DNA from: Candidatus Liptonbacteria bacterium
GTDB lineage: Bacteria > Patescibacteriota > Minisyncoccia > UBA6257 > 2-01-FULL-56-20
NCBI GenBank assembly: GCA_016204335.1
Contig: JACQKU010000019.1
Coordinates: 1 to 33,351 of the forward strand
DNA length: 33,351 bases
Reading direction: 5' to 3'
A program made the position numbers and the translations under genes. Below are positions 6,374 to 14,843 of the stretch, one piece after another; positions within the stretch are counted from its first letter, which is position 1; each line of letters starts with the position of its first letter. The notes beneath the pieces were generated by a model. That model did not search any database. It was not told the DNA's origin and saw nothing but the letters and a program-made list of their open reading frames with translations.

Positions 6374-7499
6374 GGAACGGGCGAACGAGGAATTTAGGGA
6401 TAGAAAGGAGCGGGGATTTTCGATAGGAACTCTGAAACGGGACTTTAATCCGTTCAGCCGGCTTTCGGCGCAGGATAAAATAAATTTCGCGCGGCATCTT
6501 GCGATAGTCATCAAAGCGGGAATTCCGCTCTACGAGGGCCTTGTCATCATCAATAAGCAGTCGGACTCGAAAACGCTTACCCGTATCGTGGCGCAGATTC
6601 AGAAGGATGTGGCGAACGGGCGTTTTTTGGCGGACAGTTTGGAACGTTTTACCGGCGTCTTCGGAGATTTTTTTATCAACATTATCCGCGTGGGGGAGGC
6701 GAGCGGCACGCTTGCGCAAAATCTTTTGTATCTCGCCGACGAGCTCAAAAAACGAAAAGGCCTTCGCGCCAAAGTGCGTTCAGCGATGGTGTATCCGGTT
6801 GTTATTTTGGTGGCGACAATCGGAGTCACCGGCTTTCTCACTTTTTTCGTATTTCCGAAACTTCTTCCGGTTTTGCAGGGTTTGAACGTGAAACTTCCGC
6901 CTTCCACGGTGGCTCTTATCGCCGTGGTGGATTTTTTGACGCTCTACGGCATTGAAGTAATAATCGGCCTTGCGATTCTCATCATTTGTCTTCGAATATT
7001 GACGACGAAGGTCGCTTCCATACGTTACGCTTTTCACCGGGCAATGCTTGGAACGCCGGCGCTGTCCAAATTCTCAATCAGTTTGAACGTGGTGAGTTTC
7101 TCCCGTATCCTTGCCCTTCTCCTGAAAAGCGGAGTGAAAATCGTGGACGCGCTCGGGATAACCGCTTTAACGTCCGACAATCTCGTGTATCGCAATATCG
7201 TTCAGGAAGCCGATGAAGAAGTGCGGAAAGGGGGCCAGCTCGCGCCGTTTCTCGCGAAGTACCCGAAGTTTTTCCCTCCGCTTATGACAGGAATGATACA
7301 GATAGGCGAGAGCACCGGAAATCTTACCGAAAATTTGGAATATCTCTCGGCGTATTATGAAGAAGAAATGTCGTACAAGCTCGAATCGCTGACCGGCCTG
7401 CTCGAGCCGGCTCTGCTTCTTATGATGGGACTGCTGGTGGGGTTCGTCGCAATTTCGATTATTACGCCCATTTATTCCATCTCGCAGGGCGTACAGTAG
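6366..7499 (+). CDS. pilC: Type IV pilus inner-membrane platform protein (PilC/GspF)
   Basis: This 377-residue protein has two GspF (T2SSF) repeats, the first starting around FARHLAIVIKAGIPLYEGL and the second around FSRILALLLKSGVKIVDAL. Each repeat is followed by the hallmark GE-S/A-G motif: VGEASGTLAQNL and IGESTGNLTENL. TM segments lie at about 143-165, 183-212 and 345-370, as usual for the family. It sits in the inner membrane and couples ATPase motion to pilin addition. The start overlaps pilB by 8 nt, implying coupling. An ordinary full-length member. Confidence 0.96.
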   Translation: MNEERANEEFRDRKERGFSIGTLKRDFNPFSRLSAQDKINFARHLAIVIKAGIPLYEGLVIINKQSDSKTLTRIVAQIQKDVANGRFLADSLERFTGVFGDFFINIIRVGEASGTLAQNLLYLADELKKRKGLRAKVRSAMVYPVVILVATIGVTGFLTFFVFPKLLPVLQGLNVKLPPSTVALIAVVDFLTLYGIEVIIGLAILIICLRILTTKVASIRYAFHRAMLGTPALSKFSISLNVVSFSRILALLLKSGVKIVDALGITALTSDNLVYRNIVQEADEEVRKGGQLAPFLAKYPKFFPPLMTGMIQIGESTGNLTENLEYLSAYYEEEMSYKLESLTGLLEPALLLMMGLLVGFVAISIITPIYSISQGVQ

Positions 7500-7538
7500 G
7501 AAAATAAGGGGCAACAAATGGCGGATGACTGACGACAA

Positions 7539-7967
7539 ATGACAAAAGGTTTTTCGATTATTGAGATTTTGATCGTGATGGCCATATTGACGATTATTGC
7601 CGGTTTTGTCGCTGGCGTCGGCTCAAATTTTTATAACAACCAGGCGCTGATTGGCGAACGGGACAGCGTTATAGGGTTGCTTCGAAGCGCAAGAACTCGG
7701 GCAATAAATAATATCAATCAGGCAAGCCACGGAGTTTATATAGGCGCTAGCCAGTACGTTGCTTTTGACGGCGAGTCGTACGCGGCAAGGAAGCAGGATT
7801 ACGATGCTGTTTTTCCAAGGTCGCTCGGCGCCACAATCATGGGTCCATCGGAGATTGTGTTTAAGGCAATAGAAGGCACTTCCAATGTTTCCGGGACGAT
7901 AACGATTTCAAGCGGAATCGGGAGCGTTACTATTTCATTGAACGGCGAGGGGATGGTTAATTGGTAG
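7539..7967 (+). CDS. Type IV pilin-like protein (FimT/GspH type)
   Basis: This 142-residue protein has a class III signal peptide, MTKG|FSIIEILIVMAIL, with Glu at +5 of the predicted mature protein and a hydrophobic helix to about residue 30. The globular part is beta-rich (GTITISSGIGSVTISLNGEG), resembling the GspH/FimT minor pseudopilins that prime fibre assembly. It follows pilC after 39 nt of repeat-like spacer (ATGGCGGATGACTGACGA...). There are no cysteines, so no disulfide loop. No prepilin peptidase gene is in the window. Confidence 0.87.
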   Translation: MTKGFSIIEILIVMAILTIIAGFVAGVGSNFYNNQALIGERDSVIGLLRSARTRAINNINQASHGVYIGASQYVAFDGESYAARKQDYDAVFPRSLGATIMGPSEIVFKAIEGTSNVSGTITISSGIGSVTISLNGEGMVNW

Positions 7968-7989
7968 CCGATAACAATTGACAGTTAAC

Positions 7990-9390
7990 ATGCAGAAGTC
8001 AGAAGTCAAAAATCAAAAGTCAAAAGTTGTCGCCTTAGGGCGGCGGGGCCAGTCCACCGTTGAGATTATTATCGCGCTCATGATTTTGACGGTGGCAATG
8101 GCGAGCGCCATCATGGTTATCTTTGGCGGACAATCTCTTTCGGTTGATTCGGCGGAAAGCAGTATCGCGCTTCGTTTGGCTGAGAGGGATTTGGAGAGCA
8201 TATCGGCGCAAGCAAGGTACGACTTTAACAATCTTGCCTCCAGCACAACAGCGCAGAACGAGTTTACCAGGAATGTTATTGTGCAAACCGTAAGCGCAAA
8301 CACCAAGCAAGTTACAGCGAGAGTCGTCTGGTCAACCGATCCGCTGCGCACGCAGGCGGTCGAGCTGGTAACTTTGGTGAGTAATTGGCAAGGTGTTCAG
8401 CAGACCGGCGGCGACACCGGTGGCAGTCCGCCCTCCGGGAATTGGCAGAATCCCCGGACGCTCGGGACGGTAGACCTCGGGTCCGGGAATCAGGCAACCG
8501 ATCTCGATGTGAAGAGTAAGGTCGTCTATATGACGGCCACAGCCGCCTCCGCGAACAAGCCGGACTTTTTTATCATTAATGCGACTGACGGCCAGAACCC
8601 ATTCGTCGTTTCAAGCATAAACACGGGGAATGGTTTGAACAGCGTTGATGTCGCCGGGAATTACGCGTATGTCGCAGGGGTGGATGATAGCAAAGAGTTT
8701 CAGGTTATAGACGTAAGCAATGTTTCCGCCCCGTCGGTGGTCGCCACGCTGAACCTCGCTGGGAACGCGGACGCTCTTACGGTGTTTTATTTTAACGGCT
8801 ACGCCTATATTGGGCTGGCGAGCGGCGCGGCGCAGGAGTTCCAGATTATTAACGTTTCGAACCCGCTCTCCCCGAGCCTGGTTTCAGGTCTCTCGAGCGC
8901 AGGGGGCGAGATCAACGACATTTACGTCTTTAATAAGCGCGCATACCTTGGGACGGAAGACGGGACTCGGGGAATGGTCGTGATCGATGTCGCGAGCTCG
9001 ACTGCGCCGAGCGTCCTCGGGTCCATGAACGCGGGTGGGGAGCATGTTTACAGCGTCTATGTCCAGCAAAGCGAATCCGCTGTCACTGTGGGAGGCAAGG
9101 AGAAACTTTTTATGGCCAACGCTTCGAATTCCGCGAGCATCACGACTCTCGGTTCGGGAACGATAAGCGACAAAGTCCGGGACATCGTGACCGTGAACCC
9201 GTATGCTTTTCTAGGAACGGAAGATTCGAACAAAGAATTCCAGGTATGGAATGTTTCCAATCCCGTAACCCCGACGCTCTGGAGTTCGTTTAACTTCCCG
9301 CAAGTCGCAACGGGGGTCGACTATGAGGACAATATCGTTTACGTGTCGGTGCGGTCGAACGACGCCCTGCGCATTATTACGTCGCAATAG
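7990..9390 (+). CDS. Pilin-like protein with a C-terminal LVIVD-type beta-propeller
   Basis: A prepilin N-terminus GRRG|QSTVEIIIALMILTV (Glu at +5) is joined to about 130 residues of pilin-like fold and, after a Gly/Ser/Pro linker (QTGGDTGGSPPSGN), to about six or seven repeats of some 45 residues. Typical repeat units read YAYVAGVDDSKEFQVIDVSN, RAYLGTEDGTRGMVVIDV and YAFLGTEDSNKEFQVWNVSN, the pattern of LVIVD repeats that form beta-propellers. It would be anchored or assembled through the N-terminal helix and display the propeller outside the cell. I prefer ATG 7990; a TTG at 7978 gives four more residues. The first codons come from a spacer repeat (aagtcaaaaatc...). A minor-pilin adhesin or tip role is inference. 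Confidence 0.85.
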   Translation: MQKSEVKNQKSKVVALGRRGQSTVEIIIALMILTVAMASAIMVIFGGQSLSVDSAESSIALRLAERDLESISAQARYDFNNLASSTTAQNEFTRNVIVQTVSANTKQVTARVVWSTDPLRTQAVELVTLVSNWQGVQQTGGDTGGSPPSGNWQNPRTLGTVDLGSGNQATDLDVKSKVVYMTATAASANKPDFFIINATDGQNPFVVSSINTGNGLNSVDVAGNYAYVAGVDDSKEFQVIDVSNVSAPSVVATLNLAGNADALTVFYFNGYAYIGLASGAAQEFQIINVSNPLSPSLVSGLSSAGGEINDIYVFNKRAYLGTEDGTRGMVVIDVASSTAPSVLGSMNAGGEHVYSVYVQQSESAVTVGGKEKLFMANASNSASITTLGSGTISDKVRDIVTVNPYAFLGTEDSNKEFQVWNVSNPVTPTLWSSFNFPQVATGVDYEDNIVYVSVRSNDALRIITSQ

Positions 9391-9411
9391 ATAACAACCG
9401 ACAACTAACAA

Positions 9412-9963
9412 ATGACAATTAACAATCACGTGGCTAAAAAAATGCGCCAGGTATCAGATATAAGAGGTCAGAGGTTGGCCTTTACCCTCATCGAAACCAT
9501 TGTTTACCTCGGACTTTTTTCCATGATTATAAGCATGTCTTTGGTTGCCCTCTACCAAATTCTCGGCAGCGAAAATCAGCATCGCAATCGAGTGGAGGTT
9601 GATGCCGAAGCAAATTTTATGATGCAAAAAATTCAGTGGGCTCTAACCGGAGCCCAAGCCATTAACCAGCCGGCCGTGAACGCTACGGGCACGACACTCT
9701 CTGTGGATAAATTTAATTATTCACAAAATCCGGTCGTACTCAATCTTGACTCAAGAAATGTAAGTATCACCAAAGGAGCAAGCAGCAGCGCGCTTTTGGG
9801 CTCCGGTCGCGTTTACGTTAACCAGCTCATGTTTGAACATCTGCCTTCGGTGCAGGGCGCGCCGGAAGGCGTGAAAGTCACGTTTTCCGTCGTTTCCTTC
9901 GACATCGAGCGGTCGATTGCCGCATCAACGACTATTCAAGACACTCTTTATTTAAGAAAGTAA
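9412..9963 (+). CDS. Type IV pilin-like protein (PilW/GspJ type)
   Basis: This 183-residue protein has the signature RLA|FTLIETIVYLGLFSMIISM. The residue before the cleavage site is Ala rather than the usual Gly, which prepilin peptidases tolerate poorly but sometimes accept. The Glu at +5 is present. The mature part is beta-rich with a conserved-looking VYVNQLMFEHLP section, as in GspJ/PilW minor pilins. ATG at 9412 lies in the low-complexity spacer; ATG 9442 (MRQVSDIRGQ) is an equally good start. The next gene follows with a 1-nt gap. Confidence 0.83.
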   Translation: MTINNHVAKKMRQVSDIRGQRLAFTLIETIVYLGLFSMIISMSLVALYQILGSENQHRNRVEVDAEANFMMQKIQWALTGAQAINQPAVNATGTTLSVDKFNYSQNPVVLNLDSRNVSITKGASSSALLGSGRVYVNQLMFEHLPSVQGAPEGVKVTFSVVSFDIERSIAASTTIQDTLYLRK

Positions 9964-9964
9964 T

Positions 9965-10366
9965 ATGCAAAAAATATTTTCTCGATCCGGAGGTTATATC
10001 GCTCTTATGTCGGCGCTGATAATTTCCGCGGTTATGGTTATTATCGTGGTCACCCTTAGCCAAGTTTCTTTTTTGAGTCGCATAAATATTGCCGATACCT
10101 ATTTTAAGGACAAAAGTAGGGCACTGGCAGAATCTTGCGTGAACACCGCGCTTTTGGACTTGGTTTTTAATCCGTCTTATTCCGGCAACGAAACAATCAC
10201 TGTGGCGAGCGACACATGTAAAATTATCTCCGTTGTCCCTTCAAGCACGGGGAGAATTATTTCTGCGCAAGGGGTTTTCGCTAATTCTTTTACTAACTAT
10301 AAAGTTACCGTGGCTTCAAACACAGTTTCTCTTATTAGCTGGGAGGAAGTTCAGACATTGCCATGA
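9965..10366 (+). CDS. PilX-like minor pilin
   Basis: This 133-residue protein has the N-terminus RSGGYIALMSALIISAVMVIIVV, which resembles the PilX/GspK group: a Gly just before the hydrophobic helix but no Glu at +5, as in GspK-like tip subunits. A conserved type of stretch follows (DKSRALAESCVNTALLDL), also usual for PilX. Cys47-like and Cys near 80 (SDTCKII) may form a disulfide. The stop overlaps the start of the next pilin (ATGA). Confidence 0.8.
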   Translation: MQKIFSRSGGYIALMSALIISAVMVIIVVTLSQVSFLSRINIADTYFKDKSRALAESCVNTALLDLVFNPSYSGNETITVASDTCKIISVVPSSTGRIISAQGVFANSFTNYKVTVASNTVSLISWEEVQTLP

Positions 10367-10827
10367 ACAAGAATGTGAAAAATCGAGTTGGAGTTACTCT
10401 CATCGAAATTATGGTAGCCCTAGCCATTATTGCCGTGCTTACCGCGGCCGTCCTTGTTATTTTGAATCCTATACAACAACTCGCTAAAGGACGCAATATA
10501 CAGAGAAAAGCAGACACAAATGTAATTTTAAATGCCGTAGGTCAAAATACGGTTGACAACCGCGGAACGTTTTCCTGCGCGAGCGGCGCCATTCCAACTA
10601 CAACGATGAAAATGGCTTCGTCGAGCGGCAATTATAATATTGCCCCCTGTCTTGTAACCACCTACTTAAACAGCATGCCTTTTGACCCTTTGGCATCGAG
10701 CGCGGACTGGAAAAGCATGGCTGATTACGATACCGGCTACACTATTATGAAAAACGCCACAACCGGCCGCGTGACGGTCTCCGCCCCGGCGGCAGAGCTG
10801 GGGGAAACTATTTCGGTGACGAGGTAG
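10363..10827 (+). CDS. Type IV pilin, likely major subunit
   Basis: This 154-residue protein has the signal VG|VTLIEIMVALAIIAVLTAAV with Glu at +5, followed by LNPIQQLAKGRNIQRKADTN, the helix continuation typical of CPR type IV pilins. Two cysteines (CASGA and APCLV) could form the loop. Size and the classical N-terminus make it the best major-pilin candidate among the five. It overlaps the PilX-like gene by 4 nt and ends the plus-strand pilus block, converging on dnaX. Confidence 0.88.
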   Translation: MNKNVKNRVGVTLIEIMVALAIIAVLTAAVLVILNPIQQLAKGRNIQRKADTNVILNAVGQNTVDNRGTFSCASGAIPTTTMKMASSSGNYNIAPCLVTTYLNSMPFDPLASSADWKSMADYDTGYTIMKNATTGRVTVSAPAAELGETISVTR

Positions 10828-10900
10828 CTTGCAGAAATGTCTGCTGCGCTGTATGAATTTGAATCCTACAAAAGTATATCGGCGACACAAAAGGCGAGAT

Positions 10901-12013
10901 TCATTTTCCGGCTTCCGAGTTCTCGATTAGCGCGATTTCAAGCGGTACGCTTAAAAACGGACTGTAGCGCATTTCCGAATACGCGCGGATAAGCGATTTC
11001 AAAAGTTTTATGTTTTTCGCCGTGTCGCCGTGAACGGCAAGTTTTTTCAAACGGATAATTTCTTCCGCAGTGAGTTCAAGAGTGAATATTTTTTCAAGCC
11101 CCGGATTCAATTTCAGCGACAGAACTTTTCGCAGATGATGAATCAGGTCTTTGACGAATTGGACGAGGTTGAGGCCTTCTTCATTGATAACCGAAATATA
11201 TTCCAACGAGGCATTGAGGTCGTTTTTCAGGAGCAGTTCCGCGAATTCCTCGACTTTTTTGAAACCGGTTCGGCCCGTCAGCCGCTCGGCGGTTTTTAAG
11301 TCGATTTTGGAACCGAATGAGGCGATTTGGTCGAGCAGCGATTCCGAGTCACGGAAACTGCCTTCGCCAGCCGCGGCAATAAGCTCAAGCGCGGACGGCT
11401 CGATGTCGATTTTTTCCGCCTTGGCGATGGCCGCGAGCTTTTCCATTATTTTCGTTTTCGGCTGTTTTTTGAAAAGGAACCGCTGGACGCGGGAAGTGAT
11501 GGTAGCGGGAAGTTTTTCGTATTCTGTCGTGGCGAGAACGATGACGGCGTGGCTCGGCGGCTCCTCGAGGGTTTTGAGGAGCGCGTTGAAAGCCGGTCCG
11601 GTGAGCATATGGACTTCGTCTATTATGTAAACTTTGTACCTGCCGCCGACCGGCGCCGATTTGATGCTGTCTTTTATATTTCTGATTTCGTCTATGCCGC
11701 GGTTCGAGGCGGCGTCTATTTCGATGACGTCAAAGGATGAGTTCGAATCGATTTCCCTGCAAGAGAGGCATTCGTTGCAGGGTTCGCCGAGCTGGGCGAA
11801 TTTGGAATCCGTGTGCCGTTTTTCGCAGTTCAGAAGTTTGGCGATGAGGCGCGCCGCCGTTGTTTTGCCGTTGCCCCTCGGCCCGTAAAAAAGATACGCG
11901 TGGCCCAGCCGGTTCTGCCTGGCGGCGTTTTTGAGTATCTCGACGTTGGTTTCCTGGCCGAGGAGGTCGCCGAGCAATTTTGGACGATATTTGCGGTAGA
12001 GCGCGAGAGCCAT
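10901..12013 (-). CDS. dnaX: DNA polymerase III subunit gamma/tau
   Basis: This 370-residue clamp-loader ATPase loads the beta sliding clamp during replication. Visible are the family start ALYRKYRPK, Walker A GPRGNGKTT (44-52), the zinc cysteines C63, C79, C82 and C85 (PCNECLSC), Walker B with DEVHML (132-137), and sensor-1 region VLATTEYEKLPATITSRVQRF, where the usual Cys of the SRC motif is Val. It ends after domain III, so it is a gamma-like short form without the tau C-terminal parts that contact DnaB and the polymerase. It is alone on the minus strand. Confidence 0.95.
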   Translation of the reverse strand: MALALYRKYRPKLLGDLLGQETNVEILKNAARQNRLGHAYLFYGPRGNGKTTAARLIAKLLNCEKRHTDSKFAQLGEPCNECLSCREIDSNSSFDVIEIDAASNRGIDEIRNIKDSIKSAPVGGRYKVYIIDEVHMLTGPAFNALLKTLEEPPSHAVIVLATTEYEKLPATITSRVQRFLFKKQPKTKIMEKLAAIAKAEKIDIEPSALELIAAAGEGSFRDSESLLDQIASFGSKIDLKTAERLTGRTGFKKVEEFAELLLKNDLNASLEYISVINEEGLNLVQFVKDLIHHLRKVLSLKLNPGLEKIFTLELTAEEIIRLKKLAVHGDTAKNIKLLKSLIRAYSEMRYSPFLSVPLEIALIENSEAGK

Positions 12014-12073
12014 ATACGAAAATTATTATACGCTAAGTTTTCTTTTGCGCCAATGGTATTAACTATTCTAAGA

Positions 12074-12102
12074 TTTACGTCCGTAGAATATGAGAGTATA
12101 AT
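12074..12102 (+). promoter_or_regulatory. Promoter of the NYN-domain gene, leaderless layout
   Basis: TTTACG (12074-12079) and TATAAT (12097-12102) are separated by 17 nt. The ATG at 12112 follows the -10 after 9 nt, so the transcript should begin at or within a few nt of the start codon. No Shine-Dalgarno fits in that space. Confidence 0.65.
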
Positions 12103-12111
12103 AGAATCGTT

Positions 12112-12636
12112 ATGGCTCGTGAATTCAAAAACCATGCATACATAGACGCAAATAATCTTTATAAAGGCATAAACTCTCTTGGTTGGAGATTGGATTTTAA
12201 ACGATTCCGTAGATTTCTTCAGGACCGCCACGCCGTAAAGAAAGCATATATATTTATAGGATTTATAGCTGCGAATGCCGGATTGTATCGCGATCTTCAA
12301 AATTGGGGATATACGGTGATTTTTAAACCTACAGTCCCGGGTTATAAGGGAAAGGTTAAAGGGAATTGCGATGGTGAGTTGATTCTGCAAGTTATGGCTG
12401 ATTTTGCATCCGATTCTTCAGACCCGTGCGAGAAGGCTGTTATCGTAACCGGGGATGGAGATTTTGCGTGTCTTATAAATTACCTTGAACCGAGGAGCAG
12501 GCTAGAAATACTTTTGAGCCCCGTCGAAGCTCAATGCTCAATTCTCCTTAAAAAGGCTACGCCCAAAGTAACTTATCTTGAGCAAATGAAGGGCAAATTA
12601 GAGCTTATTTTACCGAAGCTGAGTGAGCAAAAATGA
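12112..12636 (+). CDS. NYN-domain protein (LabA/DUF88-like)
   Basis: This 174-residue protein is a NYN domain, the PIN-related fold of putative metal-dependent ribonucleases. The acidic sites are HAYIDANNLYKGI (D13, N15), the middle CDGELILQV Asp, and VTGDGDFACLINYL, the typical GDGDF signature. It covers the whole domain with a short C-terminal helix and nothing else. An RNA-processing or RNA-decay role is family knowledge, not shown here. It has its own promoter and terminator, so it is monocistronic. Confidence 0.88.
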   Translation: MAREFKNHAYIDANNLYKGINSLGWRLDFKRFRRFLQDRHAVKKAYIFIGFIAANAGLYRDLQNWGYTVIFKPTVPGYKGKVKGNCDGELILQVMADFASDSSDPCEKAVIVTGDGDFACLINYLEPRSRLEILLSPVEAQCSILLKKATPKVTYLEQMKGKLELILPKLSEQK

Positions 12637-12677
12637 AAAAGCCCCCAAATGGGACGAACCCAAACAGGAGCTTTTTC
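12635..12677 (+). terminator. Rho-independent terminator after the NYN gene
   Basis: GAAAAAGC (12635-12642) pairs with GCTTTTTC (12670-12677), with further C/G pairing inside. The A-run and T-run flank the stem, so it could work on both strands. The left arm overlaps the stop codon of the gene. Confidence 0.75.
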
Positions 12678-12746
12678 GTGATAATCTTATCTGAAGTATA
12701 AGTTAGAGAGTATAAAAAAGTCAAGAGTTATCCACAGCCCATAATT

Positions 12747-12818
12747 ATGCTCAAAAACCGCACCCTTTATTTCGGCGACAATCTGGAGATTTTGCGAGAG
12801 AAGATTTTGGACGAGTAA
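12747..12818 (+). pseudogene. N-terminal remnant of a DNA methyltransferase
   Basis: The 23-codon frame contains NRTLYFGDNLEILREKI, which closely matches the start of many site-specific DNA methyltransferases (L-Y-x-G-D-N-L-x-x-L-R, normally followed by a DESVDLIYLDPPF-like stretch). Here it stops at TAA (12816-12818) just where that motif IV should come, and no continuation is visible before the next gene at 12834. It is therefore best read as a leftover of a deleted modification gene rather than a functional peptide. Confidence 0.6.
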
Positions 12819-12833
12819 AGTAAAAATAATAAT

Positions 12834-13445
12834 ATGAACGAAATTATTTATATTTTGATAAATGAGGCAATGCCTGGATATGTAAAAATCGGGAAAACCA
12901 GCAACAATCTTGCGCAACGAGTCCGCGATTTAAGCGCGTCAACCAGTGTTCCACTTCCGTTTACAGTTTTCTATGCCTGTAAGGTCAAAGATGCGAATTT
13001 TGTTGAACATCAACTTCACGATGCTTTTGATAACAATCGAGTAAATCCGAGACGTGAATTTTTTCAGATTGCGCCCGAGCGTGTAGTAGCTGCATTGAAA
13101 TTGGCGGAGATCGAAAATTTAACTCCAAAGAGTGATTTAATTGAGGCACAGGAAGATAAAGAAGCACACAAGGAAGCTTTGGAAAGGCGTGGGAGATTCA
13201 ATTTTGAGACCGCCGGCATTCAGTTGGGTGCGGAGATCTATTTTGGTCGTGATGAAACTAAGAAAGCAAAAGTGGTGGATCTTCACTCCGCCAAATCAAT
13301 TGAATTTAATGGCGAGATAACCAGTCTTTCGACGTCTGCTCAAAAAATACTCGGCTATAATTACGGCATAGCGGGCACGGATTATTGGATGTATGAGGGC
13401 GAGACGCTAGACGAACGTAGAAGAAGACTTGAAAGAGGAGAATGA
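12834..13445 (+). CDS. GIY-YIG (T5orf172-type) nuclease with DUF4357-like C-terminus
   Basis: This 203-residue protein has an N-terminal GIY-YIG domain of the T5orf172 kind: IIYILINEAMPGYVKIGKT, then LAQRVRDLSASTSVPLPFTVFYAC and VEHQLHDAFDNNRVNPRREFF with the conserved His and Arg/Glu. Residues 145-200 (AKSIEFNGEITSLSTSAQKI... YWMYEGETLDERR) resemble the DUF4357 module found beside restriction-associated nucleases. It starts 15 nt after the methyltransferase remnant, so the two may come from the same degraded restriction locus. The DUF4357 link is tentative; the GIY-YIG call is firm. Confidence 0.8.
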   Translation: MNEIIYILINEAMPGYVKIGKTSNNLAQRVRDLSASTSVPLPFTVFYACKVKDANFVEHQLHDAFDNNRVNPRREFFQIAPERVVAALKLAEIENLTPKSDLIEAQEDKEAHKEALERRGRFNFETAGIQLGAEIYFGRDETKKAKVVDLHSAKSIEFNGEITSLSTSAQKILGYNYGIAGTDYWMYEGETLDERRRRLERGE

Positions 13446-13490
13446 CTATTAGATTTAAGAGTATAGTATTAGAGCAAACGTGAATATGAT

Positions 13491-14843
13491 ATGAAAATTC
13501 TCATCGGCGGAGCGGCGATTCTACTTTTGGCGGGGGGATTTTTTTTATTCGCGTCGCCGCGAGTGGCGGTTTTTGACGGAAACGCGGCGGCAAACGGTTC
13601 TTCAACGCCTCAAACCGTTCTCCAAAAAGCATTGTCGATTTTAAAAGCGGACGAACCGGCTTCAAATATCCCGGCGCCGCATTCCGAAAACGCGTCAGCG
13701 GACATCGAGAATCAGCGGCCGCTCGCGTCGCCGCCGGAAGTTGCGAAGGCGATTTATCTTACGGGATGGTCGGCCGGTTCGGAGTCAAAACTCGCGTCTT
13801 CCATGGACCTTATTCAAAAACGCGGGCTTAACGCCGTAATAATCGACATAAAAGATTATTCCGGCTATGTGTCGTATCGGATGGACGTGCCTGGAGTTAA
13901 GGCGACCGGAGCCGAGAATGAAATCCGAATTTTGAAACCGAACACCGTCGTCAAAAAACTCCACGATAAAAATATTTACGTCATCGGCAGAGTTACGGTG
14001 TTTCAGGACCCCATTCTCGCGAAAGCGCATCCGGAATGGGCGCTCAAAAATAAAAATACCGGAAAACTTTGGCTCGACAATCACGGCCTAGCGTGGCTCG
14101 ACCCGGCCGGAAGTTCGACATGGGACTATGTTATTTCAATCGCGAAAGACGCGCTGAACCGCGGATTCGACGAAATAAATTTCGATTATATCCGGTTCGC
14201 CTCGGACGGAAATTTGGATGCCATTCAGTATCCGTTTTGGCAAAAAACGCGGACTGACGCGGACTTAACGCGGACTGACGCGGAAACAAAAAGGGAAGTC
14301 ATTAGAGGTTTTTTCAAATATCTCCGCAAAAATCTTCCGGACGCGAAAATTTCCGCGGACTTGTTCGGTTTGGCGACTATCGACACATGGGACGACCTTG
14401 GCATAGGGCAAGTCATTGAAGACGCGTATCGGTATTTCGACTATGTTTCGCCCATGGTGTATCCTTCGCACTACGCGGCCGGAACGCTCGGCTACAAAAA
14501 TCCCGCCCAGCATCCGTACGAAATCGTGAGATATTCGATGGACGCGGCGTTAAAACGACTCATAACTTATAACCAAAAACTTATAACGGCGACATCAAGC
14601 GCAAACGAGTCATCGGTCATCGGTCATCGGTCATCGGTTAAACTCCGTCCATGGCTTCAGGCGTTTGATTTAGGCGCTGTCTACACTCCGGCGATGATTA
14701 ACGAGCAAATAAAAGCCGTTACTGACGCTTTTTCCAACAACTCCTCAACCAATAACTCAATAACCAATACCCAAATAACCGATTACTATGGCGGCTGGTT
14801 GTTATGGGACCCGACAAATAAATATTCTTCATACCGGGGATAA
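13491..14843 (+). CDS. DUF4015 putative glycoside hydrolase, membrane-anchored
   Basis: This 450-residue protein has an N-terminal anchor (ILIGGAAILLLAGGFFLFA), a linker of about 60 residues, and the DUF4015 (putative glycosyl hydrolase) TIM-barrel region from about 85: AIYLTGWSAGS, AVIIDIKDYSGYVSY, VIGRVTVFQDP, GFDEINFDYIRFASDG, ISADLFGLATID, VSPMVYPSHYA. Acidic residues at strand ends are kept (DIKD, NFDYIRF). Two insertions are repeat-derived: TRTDADLTRTDAE near 258 and SSVIGHRSSVK near 378, coded by GCGGACTGAC repeats and three CATCGGT units. Substrate unknown. The ATG of scpA follows its stop directly. Confidence 0.85.
   Translation: MKILIGGAAILLLAGGFFLFASPRVAVFDGNAAANGSSTPQTVLQKALSILKADEPASNIPAPHSENASADIENQRPLASPPEVAKAIYLTGWSAGSESKLASSMDLIQKRGLNAVIIDIKDYSGYVSYRMDVPGVKATGAENEIRILKPNTVVKKLHDKNIYVIGRVTVFQDPILAKAHPEWALKNKNTGKLWLDNHGLAWLDPAGSSTWDYVISIAKDALNRGFDEINFDYIRFASDGNLDAIQYPFWQKTRTDADLTRTDAETKREVIRGFFKYLRKNLPDAKISADLFGLATIDTWDDLGIGQVIEDAYRYFDYVSPMVYPSHYAAGTLGYKNPAQHPYEIVRYSMDAALKRLITYNQKLITATSSANESSVIGHRSSVKLRPWLQAFDLGAVYTPAMINEQIKAVTDAFSNNSSTNNSITNTQITDYYGGWLLWDPTNKYSSYRG

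Noticed and set aside
14615-14640. Tandem CATCGGT units as a possible CRISPR-like array
   Set aside because: The units are only 7-8 bp, contiguous without spacers, and in frame inside the DUF4015 gene.
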